64,000 nucleotides of DNA from Branchiostoma lanceolatum. Lineage: Eukaryota > Chordata > Leptocardii > Amphioxiformes > Branchiostomatidae. Position numbers and translations under genes: made by a program. This document shows, one piece after another, positions 35,344 through 47,710 of this stretch. The first letter of the stretch is position 1; each line of letters opens with the position of its first letter. The notes under the pieces are model-generated. The model made no database searches. It saw only the letters and a program-made list of their open reading frames with translations, and was not told the DNA's origin. The stretch spans positions 18,725,955-18,789,954 of the forward strand of contig NC_089728.1 in NCBI RefSeq assembly GCF_035083965.1. The letters are read 5' to 3'.

Positions 35344-35407
35344 TGGGATCTAAACGAGAAAAATTGACACTGGACACAGGCTCGGGTATAACTCCAGACA
35401 GGGCCAG

Positions 35408-35641
35408 ATGGGGTCGTGTGGCGTAACAGCAGGTTCTTCGCCCCAGAACCCAGCGGTCCCGGGTTCGAATTCCCTAACGCCACCGATGTTGTGCCCTTGG
35501 GAAAGGCACTTAACACGATTTTACTCACTCCTCCCAGGTGTACAAATGGGTTTATTGTTCTCTGTACGTGGCACTGTCGAAAAACTTGAGTGCAGTGCCA
35601 CGTCGTCCTTGTCTGTCCAAAAACGACGTAAAAAGAAAAAA
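35408..35641 (+). mobile_element. tRNA-derived SINE, second copy
   Basis: Plus-strand relative of the SINE at 12015-12269: head GGGTCGTGTGGCGTAACAGC, B-box-like GGTTCGAATTCC, then GGCACTGTC...GAGTGCAGTGCCACG and an A-rich tail. A target duplication is not clear. Confidence 0.88.
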
Positions 35642-35829
35642 TAGAGATCATCCTTCCTGACGCCTCAAGGACCAATAGGTTCAGAGGAGGATTGAGTTTG
35701 AGTTGACTGGGTGATCATTGTAATATCAATGGAAGACATTGAAGAGCATTAAAAACGACATTGACTTACTTCCATTCCATGATAGCACTCTCAAACATGT
35801 TACATATTGTAACTGTGAAAAAAAGGAAT

Positions 35830-36450
35830 ATCGATAGATCTTAATTAGGCAAATGAATGTATTATTAGCATAATTAATTGTCCTCATTTGCATTATGTTT
35901 GAATGATAATGTCCACATTTACCTACTTTGCAAATGGCACAAGAATTAAATTCTCATCATTTATCGAGGAATTATGGGAATGCAGTGGATATTTAGAATT
36001 CCCCTTTATTTATGCAAATTAGCTCTTGATTCGCATACTAAGCATATTTTATGTAAATCCTCATTTAAGCTATTTACTTACCAAAAACCATGACGATCCA
36101 TCAACCCCTTCTTGAGTTATTCTTTTAAACAAAACTGGCTCCTGCAATTATTGCCGCTAGGGGGCCCAAACCTATACGGCTTTCTTTTCTTACCAAAGGC
36201 TATCTACCATTTAAAAAAATCATAATCATAGCATGACCTGAACACGATATATCAAAACCGGAGTTCCGCTGCAGTACCATAACAAATCCCTAGGGGTCCA
36301 AAATCTTATAATTTCTAGTCCTCATGAAGACCTACCAACATACTAAATATCAAAACAATCCACACTGGCATTCTCTAGTTGACAGGCACACACACACACG
36401 GACAGACTCATGCATCCGAAAGCAAAACCTCATTGGCGAAGGTAACAATG
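35830..36450 (+). repeat. Dispersed repeat family, AT-rich part plus 'GGGGGCCCAAA' part
   Basis: Fuller copy of the family at 3266-4215. AT-rich segments with TTTGCAT motifs are followed by CTAGGGGGCCCAAACC, CCGCTGCAGTACCATAAC, TCATGAAGACCTACCAACAT and a CACACA tail ending GGCGAAGGTAACA. Confidence 0.7.
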
Positions 36451-36954
36451 AATGATGCAAGTACTTGAAAGATGATACTATGGATATATTATGGTTGACA
36501 TCATACATGCAGTTAATAGATGATGTAATGTAATTTGATGCAGGAGTGATGCAACACACATGTGACCTAAGATAGGCGTGACCTGACCTGATTCAATCGC
36601 GCTTATAGCAGCCACCCGTAACCTGTCAGCCTATGCGGGGAGGGGCAATTACAGCCCCGGACAGCTGGAGCTTTCGTTATACAGACCAGGCGTGACGTAA
36701 CAAATCTATAGAAAAAAAGCTGACGATCGCAAACTAACAAACAACATGCTGCGCCCAATAACATTTTCCCTAAATTCTGGGACATTCGTCAAACCTGTAA
36801 AAAGCAACAACAAAAAAGCAATCAAACTAGGGTTGACACAATCAGAAGTCCTGAATAGTCTATATTTGTATGTTGAAACCCGTAATCTGTTACTTTCACC
36901 AACAGAGAGCTACGTGTTTGTGGGAAGTTGGGAACTGACTATCATTTTGTCATA
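36451..36954. other. Intergenic, nothing recognised
   Basis: No exon or repeat identified with confidence. The frame at 36746-36955 has no family resemblance. Confidence 0.35.
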
Positions 36955-37167
36955 GGAGAGGGCTGTTGAGAACGCTGATCACATAGGCATGACTCAACCG
37001 AATGTACCGGAAGTGAAACAGGAACAGTTTCGTCTCTGAGTCAGTGGGGAAAAACAAAATCCCACCAGTACGAGAAGAAACAGGCAAATCTCAAAGTAAC
37101 GAAACTGTCTTGATAAACAAATTGTTCTCCACATTTCGTAAAAGATGGTCTTACGAGTTAACATAAA
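36955..37167 (+). promoter_or_regulatory. Duplicated 5'-flank block of the TPR locus, copy 1
   Basis: Shares GAGAGGGCTGTTGAGAAC, ATGACTCARCCGAATGT, GAAGTGAAACAGGAACA and CTGAGTCAGTGGGGAA with 37452-37600. It sits immediately 5' of the truncated exon copy at 37168, as a promoter or 5' UTR would. Regulatory role is inferred from position only. Confidence 0.4.
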
Positions 37168-37262
37168 ATGTCTGAAGTCAACCTGATCAGCCTGGCCGAC
37201 AATGGCTTAGACCTATGCTTCAAGAGTCATCACGACAAGGAACATAGTTATGGGTGTTCAAA
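37146..37262 (+). pseudogene. Truncated duplicate of the TPR gene first coding exon
   Basis: GGTCTTACGAGTTAACATAA then ATG (37168) MSEVNLISLADNGLDLCFKS parallels GGTCTTTCGAGC... ATG (39280) [22 protein letters not shown] of the live gene. Both follow an AAAG acceptor. The copy has an internal deletion (the Lys-Leu-Gln-Asp codons), and homology ends after TATGGG at about 37255, where it runs into a fragment resembling the intron 1 fold-back flank. Dead exon copy. Confidence 0.85.
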
Positions 37263-37439
37263 ATCCTATCCAGTTGCTTGAGTAATTATTTTTGGCGTTC
37301 TTTCGTTCTTTGTGTGGATCTCTCTGTAGAAGATAAGTATTGAAAAGTCTTAGTGACCAGCATGTATGTAGAATCCATTGTTCCCCTCGTTGGCATCACT
37401 AGAAAACCCCGTTCAAGCTAACATGAATGTGGAGAGTTT

Positions 37440-37690
37440 GGGACATTCTATCATACGAGAGGGCTGTTGAGAACACTGTTGTAGACATGACTCAGCCGAA
37501 TGTTACGGAAGTGAAACAGGAACAGGAACACTGAGTCAGTGGGGAAGCACAGAACTCTCACCAGTACGGGGAGAAACAGACAAGTCTCTACCCAGGCAAG
37601 TTCACAGGCTGTGGAGTCTCAGACATCCCGGTGAGATTTAGACAAGTCTCCGACATCCAGGTGAGATTTAGACAAGTCTGTTTATCCTGA
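37440..37690 (+). promoter_or_regulatory. Duplicated 5'-flank block of the TPR locus, copy 2, with tandem donor-like motif
   Basis: Second copy of the 36955 block. It is followed by a roughly 30-bp tandem pair containing GACATCCCGGTGAGATTTAG and GACATCCAGGTGAGATTTAG, each embedding a good splice donor (GGTGAGAT). It could be a 5' UTR exon of the TPR gene, with the donor duplicated. Not proven. Confidence 0.35.
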
Positions 37691-39254
37691 CAAGTTACAG
37701 GGCTTCACAGAGGTTTATAAAGTCATATATAAGTACACTAGACGGCAAGGCAGTATAACGAGGGCACAGATACTGTATTCGTATTCAAGCTGAGCAAATG
37801 TCTGTATGAATCAAAATCGATGGCGGTAGGCCTGGGGTCAAAAATAAGTTTGGTTAAACGTATCGCAAAAACAAAACAATATCTTAATAGACCAACATTT
37901 TAACTGTTTTCAAATAGCTGTGGAATTTCTAAAGAGGTAGATTTGAGTTCTTGGGTAACCCTGAAAACAATACAATGTTTCAAGCTTCGAAAAAATGTAA
38001 TTTTTGACCAATCAGACTTTGTAACATTGGTAAATGCCAATCTGGTGAATTGTTGGTTTCAAATTTGTATCATATGTAGATGATTAAAATGCCTATCAAA
38101 TAATGGTTGCAAATTTTGATTGGTTGTCACGTCGTTATCCTCAAAAGTAGGCCATTTTGCGTTAGACAAAAATTGTGAATTTTAGCCATGTTCAAAGTAT
38201 TCACCATTGTTTGATCCTTGCAGAAATTTGCTTAATGGTGTTAATCAGTATAGACGTGAAAGATAATTGCTTATGACAACAATGATTCCTATCTAAATAC
38301 GCATTCACAAGGGAGAAGTTTCACAGTATTCATCTTCAACAAGAATGTTATTTCTCATCATCTTCATCATCACTCGACGTGTTTTCGCAACGACGGGGTT
38401 ATACCGCCCCTTACGGGGTGACATACCATTTCGTTGGCTGTCATACAAGACGGGGATGCGCCAGGGGATGTTATTTCTATGTACCGTTTGACCGTGTGTC
38501 TGTTTCCTGCATAACTCGAGAATATGTAAATGAACCCTTATGATATTTGGCACGTGGTTAGGGGTGGGGAGACAGAAGCTAAGTGGTGTTTGCGCTCCCA
38601 CGCGGCTTTTTTTGCAACTGCAGGGGTAGATTTTGTTCTAGAATTTGAAACAGTTAATATAACTCAAAAAAAGGTTGACAGATCTTTTTTGGTACATATC
38701 TTTTGGTAGTACGTAGATAGCTTAAGTGATGATTTATATATTCATTGATCAGTTATGAAAACACAAATCATGCAAGTCACCGGCTTATTTACATAATTCA
38801 CGAGAAAATGTTACAATAACCTTCTTTACTAATATTGTCATACTTTGATCAACTTCTTCTCATCTTATGTAATTTATGCAAATGAGGGGATTATTTGCAT
38901 AATCAGTGAGAAACATTTATTATACATCGCTCGAAGTGGTTTGTCATTGATGTGAGGTAGTAGAGCTCTAGTTAGGCATGTTTACTAAACAGCTTCACGT
39001 TCATTGAGTAAAATGTCATGTATTACAGATATTACAATAAGTAAACAGTTGATGATAAAATTAAAAGTTCTGCGATATTCGAAATTGCGTTAAAGACCTA
39101 CACTCACTAATTCACATCAACCTTTAATGGCCTAATGACCAGAATAGATTCAAAAGCTATTTCAAAATGTCTACAATACGCATATTACCTCCAAGATTAC
39201 AAATCAACGATTGTCTCAACGTAACAAAAAAATTATTCCCTTCTTTTTTTAAAG
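37691..39254. other. Intergenic or 5' intron, with reversed dispersed repeat
   Basis: 38305-38640 is a reverse copy of the dispersed repeat tail and 38700-38930 an AT-rich member of the same family. No exon seen elsewhere. Confidence 0.45.
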
Positions 39255-39279
39255 GTTGGTCTTTCGAGCTAAAAACAAA

Positions 39280-42200
39280 ATGTCTGAAATCAACATGACT
39301 AGCCTAGCAGACAAGTTACAGGACTTAGACCTATGCCTCAAGAGTCAAGACAGCAAAGAACATTGTTATGGGCGGGCGTTAAGAGAAGCCATTCTTTGCC
39401 TGGATTTCTCTATGGAAGTAGAAGTCTTAAAAAGTCTTGGAGACCTGCATCTTCAGAAAGGCAAGCTGAGTAAAGATTCGGCAGAGTTTGACAAGGCTGC
39501 TGGCCTGTATGCCGCTGCCTTACTGCGCTGCAAAGATCCAGACATGGGACAAACACTGGAACATCGTATCGGCTACATGGAGAAACTCTCCAGACAACTG
39601 CTGCAGGGGTATATCCCACACTTCCGGTGGTTGTCACCAGACTACTGGGGTACAGCGGACAGCAATTTATTAAGGGTTGCAGAAACCTGTTACAAAGTAG
39701 ACAGAAATAACAAAAATTCCCAGCATTCTGTTGAGGAGACTTACAGTGAAACATTGGTTATAGCAATAGAAAATAGTGATATGTTCTTTGAGGTTGAGAT
39801 TTTAAAGTCTCTTGGAGATTTCTACCTTGAGCAAGGCAAGACAAATTATGATGTATCTCAGTTCTCCAAATCAACTGCTATGTACAAAAAAGCCCTGACA
39901 AGATGTGAGGATCCTGAGACAAAACAGACCCTACATCATCGTGTCAGTTATGCAGAGAAGATCATGGAAGCAGTGAGAAGGGTGAGAAGTCCTGGTTTCC
40001 GCTTTTCCATACACGAGTTTCCTGTTTCGCGCCGCCATTTTAGGTCATAGGTCATTCGGAGCACTTTCAAGCTGGGCTGCATGCACGAATACACATAATT
40101 AAGGCGGTCGGTGCAAAAGATATGAATAAAAGCATTACACTTTGAATGAAATTTTCGGGCAATAACATTAAAAACACAGCGCATTTCTGAAATAAACGTT
40201 CTTATACGTGGCAACCGTTGCTAGGCTTGACGACCAATATCCTAAATCGCGAAACTGGAAACTCGTGTATCAACTGTAGGTAGTAAAGATACTTCATCTA
40301 GATATACATCACAAGTAGTGCGTAAGTAGTGTGTAAAGACCTATACATCACACAATCGGTATACAGGCAAAAACGTAACTAAGTAAGAAGGATGTTTTGT
40401 AGAATACCGTTTGGTAAAGTATTGGGACGGCATAAGTGTGTGACACAAAGATGCTGACAATTGTTAATTAAATCATGCAGAAATCAGCGACAACGAAACC
40501 AATGCAGATTGGAATAAGACCATCCATGAGTCCGATACGTCAGTACAATTTAGACCACTTGAAGAAAGGTGAATCATCTCTTACCAGGGGAGACCTGCAG
40601 CTGGACTCAGCTGAGCAGCATTTTGCAGCTGCACTCAAGACTGTACACATACCAGGTAAGGGAACTTTCAGGTGAACATTCTGTTATTTTTGGAAATCTC
40701 TATAAACAAATATGTCGGCAAACAGCCATCCTAGTATTGAACTCTTTTTTTGTTTTGAGCAAAACACAAAACATGATAATACTTTTTCGTCACAGAAAGT
40801 TTGTGACACAATTTGGTGAGACTGTCCGAAACGGAATGACAATCAAAGGGTGTACTTATGCTCAAGGCAGGGTGCATCAAACACGGGGAGTCAGTCCAGG
40901 GTTGCGAGCCCTCCTGCCACCAAGACACCAACATAGTATTGAACTTGGTATATACATTCTATTAAGCAGAGCCTCTCCCGTGACCTATATAATATACCTT
41001 GGGAAGGCTAGTATGCTAAACCGGGCCGAGGCTTCTTTTGTGGGTGTGGCTTTTAACCACAGTTAGCCAATCAGTGGACCCACTTAACCTACAGAAAACT
41101 GTTGGTTCTGTGATTAGACTTACTTAGACTTAGGGGCCTCCGTGTCCCGTTCTGTGATTGGCTGATTTTAACTTTATTTCAGATCTACAATTAGCTTACA
41201 ATATGAATGCAGCTATTTTTCCTGTGGTCCTTAAACAAATACATATACACATCGATACAACATTACGCAATACTGTCCCACAATACATTAACAAAGGATA
41301 ACTGGATAAAAAGGTTCGAAGATAACGGAAGAATATCAATTTCATGCAACAACTGTCCTATTCCAGAGGTGTGAAGCGCTAGCCACGCCCACAAAGTGGA
41401 AACCTCATCCCGGTTTTGCACAGCCTCCCCAAGGTATATCCATACACATACCGCAACGCCAAAATATATAGAGAAACAATACTATCACAGTCCATAACAA
41501 TAAACAAGTACAAATACAATATCGCCGGAATATCGTTCAAAGTTCGTTTCCGGTTAAGGGCAAGTAGGATACAATCTGTCTATTAGACTTGTTCCTTTGG
41601 TGTAAAAATGAGGGGCCTTTTTCTCCCTTGGATACAGTATAGTAACAGACAACATGTGACTATCGGCCTTACTGTAGTTTTATTCAATCAAGGTACTATG
41701 CCCAACATTAAGTTCATTTCCATAGATCCCACAGCCCAGCAGTACCAGAGAGAGGTGGAGCCCCTGTGCAAGTTGGGGGATGTCTATAGTAAACGAGGTC
41801 AGCAGACAAGAGACGGGGGAGACTTTGTCAAAGCAGCAGCACTCTACAATGCAGCAATAGCCAGGTCAGAGGATCAACTCCTCAATGGTAACATAACAAC
41901 AGATATTAAAGAAGTAGGGAAGTCATTCATCAAATGTATTTTGGATATTCATTGTAATGTAAGCGAAGAGAACACAGAAAGCCACAAGAAACAGCTGAAG
42001 GAGATGCGGGACCAGATCAAGCTGAAAATGGAAACCATCGACCAGCATCTGGATCCCTATGAACATGATGAGGATGACCCATGTTTTAAAGGGATAGAGG
42101 CAGAACGAGCTCAGGCTGTCAGGCAGTTGTTTGAGAACATTGCACGACAAAGGAAAGAGTTCATCAGCCTGCTTGTAAAAGAGTGTATTGGATTAATGGG

Positions 42201-45200
42201 CCCTCCTCCCTGTAAGTATGCCCTGATAGGTTTGGGTTCACAGGCCACAGGACTGGTTACTCCATACTCTGATCTGGAGTTTGCCATCTTGGTAGAAGAA
42301 GAAAGTAAACCATGTCTTGTGTATTTCCGCAACCTCACCCACTATCTACATCTCAAGGTGATCAACTTGGGAGAAACCATTCTCCCAGCACTGGGAATAA
42401 AATCTCTTAATGACTTTTACTCCGAGGATCCCCTTGACAACTGGTACTATGACTCTGTTACACCTCGTGGATTTGCATTTGATGGCTCCATGCCAAGGGC
42501 AAGCAAGACAGCACTGGGCAGACAGGGAACTATGGACAAACCACTCAGTGAACTCATCTGCACCCCAAACAACATGGTTTCAATACTTCAAAAGGATGTC
42601 ACATTATACCTGAAAGAAGGATATCATCTTGCCACAATCTTGAGAAACCCATGCCTGCTAGCAGGGGACCAGGATTTGATTGACACATACATGGTAATCA
42701 CAGAGAAGACACTGCGAGCTGATGGGGGCAAAATGGCTCAACAACTGGCACAGGAGACACAGAGGGAGAACATCCAAAACTACATTTACAGTGTTGAGGA
42801 AACAATTACAGCAAAGTTGATTGATGTAAAGAAAGACATCTATCGCTTTCCATCTTTAGCGGTTGACTGCTTGGCCCTGTCCTCAGATATTAAACCTACT
42901 ACAATATGGATGATGATAGATGAAATGAAGAACAAACAAGTGATCAGTCCCAACAATGCACACCACCTAACAGTGCTTACCAGCATCTCAGCAGAACTTA
43001 GGCTAAGAACATACATTGCAAATGGTGGACAGAAGGAAAATGCTTCAGCTTTGGCCTCAATGGAAAGAGTTCTAAATCAACAAAAATCATCCATACAGAC
43101 CGATGAAGAACTGCATTTGACAAATGCACTGAAACCAGTGTTTCATTTACCAAATGAAAAACAGCTTTTCAGATACTATCACACAGCAGTTCCTTTAAAA
43201 TCTATTTTTTCTAAATGGTCTGGAAAGAATCCAGACCTACAGTTATTCCCTGATTTCTATGATACTTCTCCAAGAGTCACAGGACATATGTGCAATTCGT
43301 TATGCAAATATAGGCTGGCTATCAGCTACTACTATGAGGCCCTCGAGACAGCTGATGGAACTGACACTGAGGATAACATGCTTCTACTTAGCAAAATTGG
43401 AGATGCTAGTTTGAAGGTTGGTGATAATCAGAAAGCTGTCAGCTATTATGAACAGGAACTAAAGATGCATGGAAAAATTTATGGACAGAGTGTGCATGTA
43501 GCATATCGTGGGATCATACTTAACAACCTGGGACTAGCCTGGTGCAAGATGGGAGATCTACATAAAGCAATCAGCTACCATGAACAGGCACTAAAGATGG
43601 CCAGGAGTATCTATGAGCAGAATAGAGCACATGCTGACATTGTCATTGCCACCTCACTAAACAACCTGGGTGGAGCCTGGAGTTGCCTTAGTAATTACAG
43701 GAAAGCAATAAGCTACTATGAACAGGCACTACAAGTGAATAGAAGGCTCTATGGTGAGACCACACCACATCCTGCCATTGCTACATTACTTAACAACCTG
43801 GGCGGAGTCTGGAATAATCTGGACGAACACAGGACAGCAGTTAGCTACCATGAACAGGCACTGCAGATGTACCGGAGTATCTATGGTCAGCAAACAGCAC
43901 ATCCTGACATTGCTATAGGACTGACCAACCTGGGATCAGCTTGTGATAATCTTGGTGAATACAGAAAAGCAATCAGCTATCATGAACAGGCACTACAAGT
44001 CTTTAGGTGGATCCATAGTAAGACACACCCTTACATTGCTACATCACTGAACAACCTGGGTAATACCTGGGGTAACCTGGGCGAACACAGGAAAAAAGTT
44101 AGATACCTTGAACAGGCACTACAGATGAGGAAGAGCATCGAAGGTTTGCAAACAGCATCTCCTGACATTGCCTTGTTACTAAACAATCTGGGGACAGCCT
44201 GGCATCACCTGAGTGATCACAGGAAAGCAATCAGCTTCTATGAACAGGCACTACAAGTAAATAGGAGGATCTATGGTGAGACTTCAGCACATCCTCACAT
44301 TGCCAACTCACTTGGCAACTTGGGGTCAGTCTGGAGCAGCCTGGGTGAACATGGGAAAGCAGTTAGCTACCACGAACAGGCACTAAAGATGAGAAGAAGC
44401 ATCTATGGTCCACAAACACCACATCAGAGTATTGCCAAATCACTCAGCAGTTTGGGATTAGTATCACATCGCGAAGGTGATTACACGAAAGCAATCAGCT
44501 ACTATGAACAAGCACTGCAGATGTTCAGGGGTATCTATGGTCAGCAAACAGTACATCCTGACATTACCATCTCACTCAGCAACCTTGGGGCAGCCTGGTG
44601 TGCCCTGGGTGATTATAGAAAAACACTCAGCTACTATGAACAGGCACTGCAAATGAAGGAGAGCATCTATGGTCAAGGTACACCACATCCTGACATAGCA
44701 TTGCTACTTAACAACATAGGGACACTTTTCGTGGAATATCTGGGTGATTCTGCAATAGCAATCAGCTATTTTGATAGGGCACTGCGGATAATGAGAGGTA
44801 TCTATGGGGCGAGTGCAGCACACATCAACATTGCTATGATGCTCAACAACCTGGGTGGAGCCTGGAAAGGCCTGGGTTCATACAGGAGAGCAATTAGCTG
44901 CTACGAACAGGCACTACAGATGCTCAGGAGTATCTATGCACCACAAACAGCCCATCTTGAAATTGCCAAAGCACTCAACAACCTGGGAGTAGCCTGGTAT
45001 AATGAAGGTGATTACAGGAAAGCAATCAGCTACTATGAACAGGCACTGCAGATGGAAAGGAGTATCTATGGTCAGCAAGCTGTACATCCTGGTATTTCTA
45101 GATTACTGAACAACCTGGGTACAGCCTGGAATACTCTGGGTGAGCATAGGAGAGCAATCAGCTACCATGAGCAGGCACTACAGATGGAAAGGAATATCTA

Positions 45201-45936
45201 TGGTCAGAGGACAGCACATCCTGACATTATCACTTTACTTGGTAGCCTGGGGGAAGCCTGGCGATGTCAGGGCGATTACAGGAAGGCAATTGTCCACCAT
45301 GAACAGGCACTTGAAATGTCCAGAAGTGTCTATGGTCAGACTAAAGCACATCCTATGATTGCTGGATTACTGAATAAAGTTGGATTAGCCTGGAGTTGTC
45401 TGGATGAACACAGGAGAGCAGTTAGCTACTATGGACAGGCACTACAGATGCTCATGAGTATCCATGGTCCGCAAACAGCACACCCTCACATTGCCACATT
45501 ACTCAACAACATAGGGATGATTTTTCAGCAACATTTAGGTGATAGCAAGCAAGCCATGAGCTACTTCAACAGAGCACTGCAGATGATCAAAAGTATATGT
45601 GGACAGAGTCATCATCTCATTGCCACATTATTAAACAACATGGGTGAAGCCTGGGCTGACCTGGGTGATTACAGGAAAGCAATTAGCTACCATGAACAGG
45701 CACTACAGACAAGGAGGAGACTCTATGGTCCACAAGAAGCTCATCCTAACATTGCCTTATCAATGTACAACTTGGGAGTGGTTTTGGTCAAGTTTGGTGA
45801 TTCCAAGAAAGCTACCAGAACCCTCCGACAAGCCCTAGCTATGGCAAACCAAATCCATCATCAAAATCACCCGATGGTAAAAGCAATTGAAAGGCACCTT
45901 GCAAAAATCAGTGCAACATCTATAGATGAAAGATGA
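39280..45936 (+). CDS. Nucleotidyltransferase (PII-uridylyltransferase/DUF294-like)-TPR fusion protein
   Basis: Exons from 39280 (ATG) to 39981, 40481-40655 and 41726-45936 give 1,695 residues. Phases match at both introns, and the last joins CCAG to AT, making Asp. Residues 1-330 hold three degenerate repeats of LKSLGD-(8)-GK...F-K...Y..AL.RC. Residues 461-477 read [18 protein letters not shown], the G-S...D-x-E signature of the nucleotidyltransferase superfamily, followed by [12 protein letters not shown] (Asp545, possible third carboxylate) and [13 protein letters not shown], typical of GlnD/DUF294 proteins. From about residue 815 to 1665 run some 20 TPRs of 44-46 residues with consensus [14 protein letters not shown]...HPDIA..LNNLG.AW..LGDYRK, the kinesin-light-chain/nephrocystin-3 type. 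One huge exon encodes the enzyme-like and TPR parts. Likely cytosolic; the substrate is unknown. Confidence 0.88.
40009..40270. mobile_element. Short inverted-repeat element in TPR intron 1
   Basis: Ends TACACGAGTTTCC and GGAAACTCGTGTA, with about 30 bp of further inverted similarity (TTTCGCG). Flanked by TA, as for Tc1/mariner-type MITEs. It begins only 27 bp after the splice donor. Confidence 0.8.
40992..41439. mobile_element. Inverted-repeat element in TPR intron 2
   Basis: Left arm ATATACCTTGGGAAGGCT...AAACCGGG...GTGGGTGTGGCT pairs with right arm AGCCACGCCCAC...CCCGGTTTTGCACAGCC...CCAAGGTATAT over about 70 bp with mismatches. AT-rich centre. Non-autonomous DNA transposon. Confidence 0.8.
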
Positions 45937-47060
45937 ATACGTATTATGCTTGTTGATATTCTAAATCCGAAATATTCAGACTATCATTCCATTTTAGTGA
46001 CATTGATGTACATATGCAGCGTAAGAACCATTAAAAGTATTAAGGTGGGGAACAACAGATGATAAACCGGATACAGTTGTAAATGTGTAAATGAACGAAT
46101 GACAACAATTGCCTTTACCCATTGGATACGTAAGCAGTGTTGGGTGGAGACAATTTTAGAATAATGTCTAAGTGATAGCTTATTGGCAACTGAAAAAATT
46201 TGAAGATGGGAAAATTTACATGATCAGACAGTATTCATGTAATGTTTTCATCTCTCAGAATGTACAGTTCACTAAGTGTGCAGCTATATGTCTGTAATTT
46301 GAAACCCTGGTATGGAGACAACAAGACTGTGTGCTGTACCTGGGACAGTTTGGCCACCAATTTAATATTCTTCTATAGTAACAAGTACTATATAGTTGAC
46401 ATGCAGGGCTTTCAACACATGTGAAAGGAGTTTGAATCCTAACTTTTGTGGCTCACCTGACTTGCACGCTACTGGCAAAGGTGGCAAAATGGGACTTTAA
46501 GTTACATTCCATTTCTACTTGCACTTGTGGAAAAGAGTCCTTTTTACATTGAAGTTGTTTACACTGCACATAACACCCCTCTGCCTTGCCACAATCCAAC
46601 ACACTTCTTGTAGAGAATAGGTGGACACCCTGAAGTGAACTGGGTCAAAACCTATTGGTTTCAAATTCACAATACAGCTCAATTTACTTACTTTACATAT
46701 TTAGGTACAAGACCAGGTACATAAATGTGGTGTGTCCTATATGAACACAGTCTTCTGTTAAAATAAAACCACTGTTGCTAGGGTACATAATAGTTCAGAG
46801 TTTATGTTAATTTTGCATATTCCCTTAACATGCATTAATATCCATACATATTCTAACATTTAAAGCTCATCATTCCAATTTCTGATGAATATGAATTTTG
46901 AAATATTGTAATTAATTGCAAAGTTGAAGAATAAAGATCGATTAATTGTTTGATTCATTGATTGATTGATTGATTTTTCAGTTGAAGAATAAAGATTGCT
47001 CGATTTTTATGCCTCAATTCAAATGCAGTTTTCCAAACAAAATTTCTGTTTTACTGAGTA
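45937..47060 (+). other. 3' flank and probable 3' UTR of the TPR gene
   Basis: AT-rich, no coding exon. AATAAA occurs at about 46761 and 46931, either of which could serve polyadenylation. A (GATT)n tract lies at about 46955-46974. Nothing else recognised. Confidence 0.45.
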
Positions 47061-47440
47061 TACAACAATAATGAAACGAGATATCAAAACCGGAAGATCC
47101 GCTGCAGTACAGAATCTAGCCGCTCATTATCAATATTGACCTTCCTTTTCCCGACCCCTACATATCTACCAAATAGCATGCAGAATCATACACAGCATCT
47201 CGAAATTAGGTTGTCCACAAACAAACAAACAAACAAACCATACACACGCAACCCGCTGCAGTACCGTCGGAAAATACCAGGTGAACTTGACCTCCTTTCC
47301 ACAAACACTACGCACCTACCAATTATCATTAAGATCTATCCCCAACTTCTTGAGTTATGCTGTTGTTAACCTACATACGCACCCACACCAGCTGGCGCAG
47401 CAGAGAACATATCCTTCTTGGCGAATAAATAATGCAAATC
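47060..47440 (+). repeat. Two tails of the dispersed repeat family
   Basis: CCGCTGCAGTACAG (47099) and CCGCTGCAGTACCGT (47253) each begin a tail with CTACCAAATA or CTACCAATTA and a short-period tract (AACA)n. The second ends TTCTTGGCGAATAAATAATG, close to the ...TTGGCGAAGGTAA end at 36416. A tandem pair of family 3' ends. Confidence 0.65.
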
Positions 47441-47710
47441 AGGACCTCTTTTACATAAAACGATGTTAAGATCATTCAGATATCAATGGAATCTGACCTT
47501 GGAGATTATCAAAACTAAACAAAAATGTGGTTATTGGTGGAAAATGTGCAGATAATGGCACCTTGGCGCACCAAATCCGTGTATGTGTTTTTCGCACACT
47601 TTAAAGATTATCTAGAACTCACTGAAAGGCCGTTGAGATCAAGTTTGAGACGCCCAGTAGTCTGTTAACGGTCTTGCCTCTGTTGAATCTACACTTTAAA
47701 AGATGTTTAC

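Noticed and set aside
35408-35480. Possible functional tRNA gene
   Set aside because: The A- and B-box-like sequence is the head of a SINE. The body and A-rich tail match the SINE at 12,015, and no clean cloverleaf is apparent.
38305-38601. 98-codon minus-strand frame
   Set aside because: Lies in a copy of the dispersed repeat tail; no domain.
46940-46980. Possible CRISPR-like or regulatory repeat (GATT units)
   Set aside because: Simple tetranucleotide microsatellite in eukaryotic DNA. No spacer structure.
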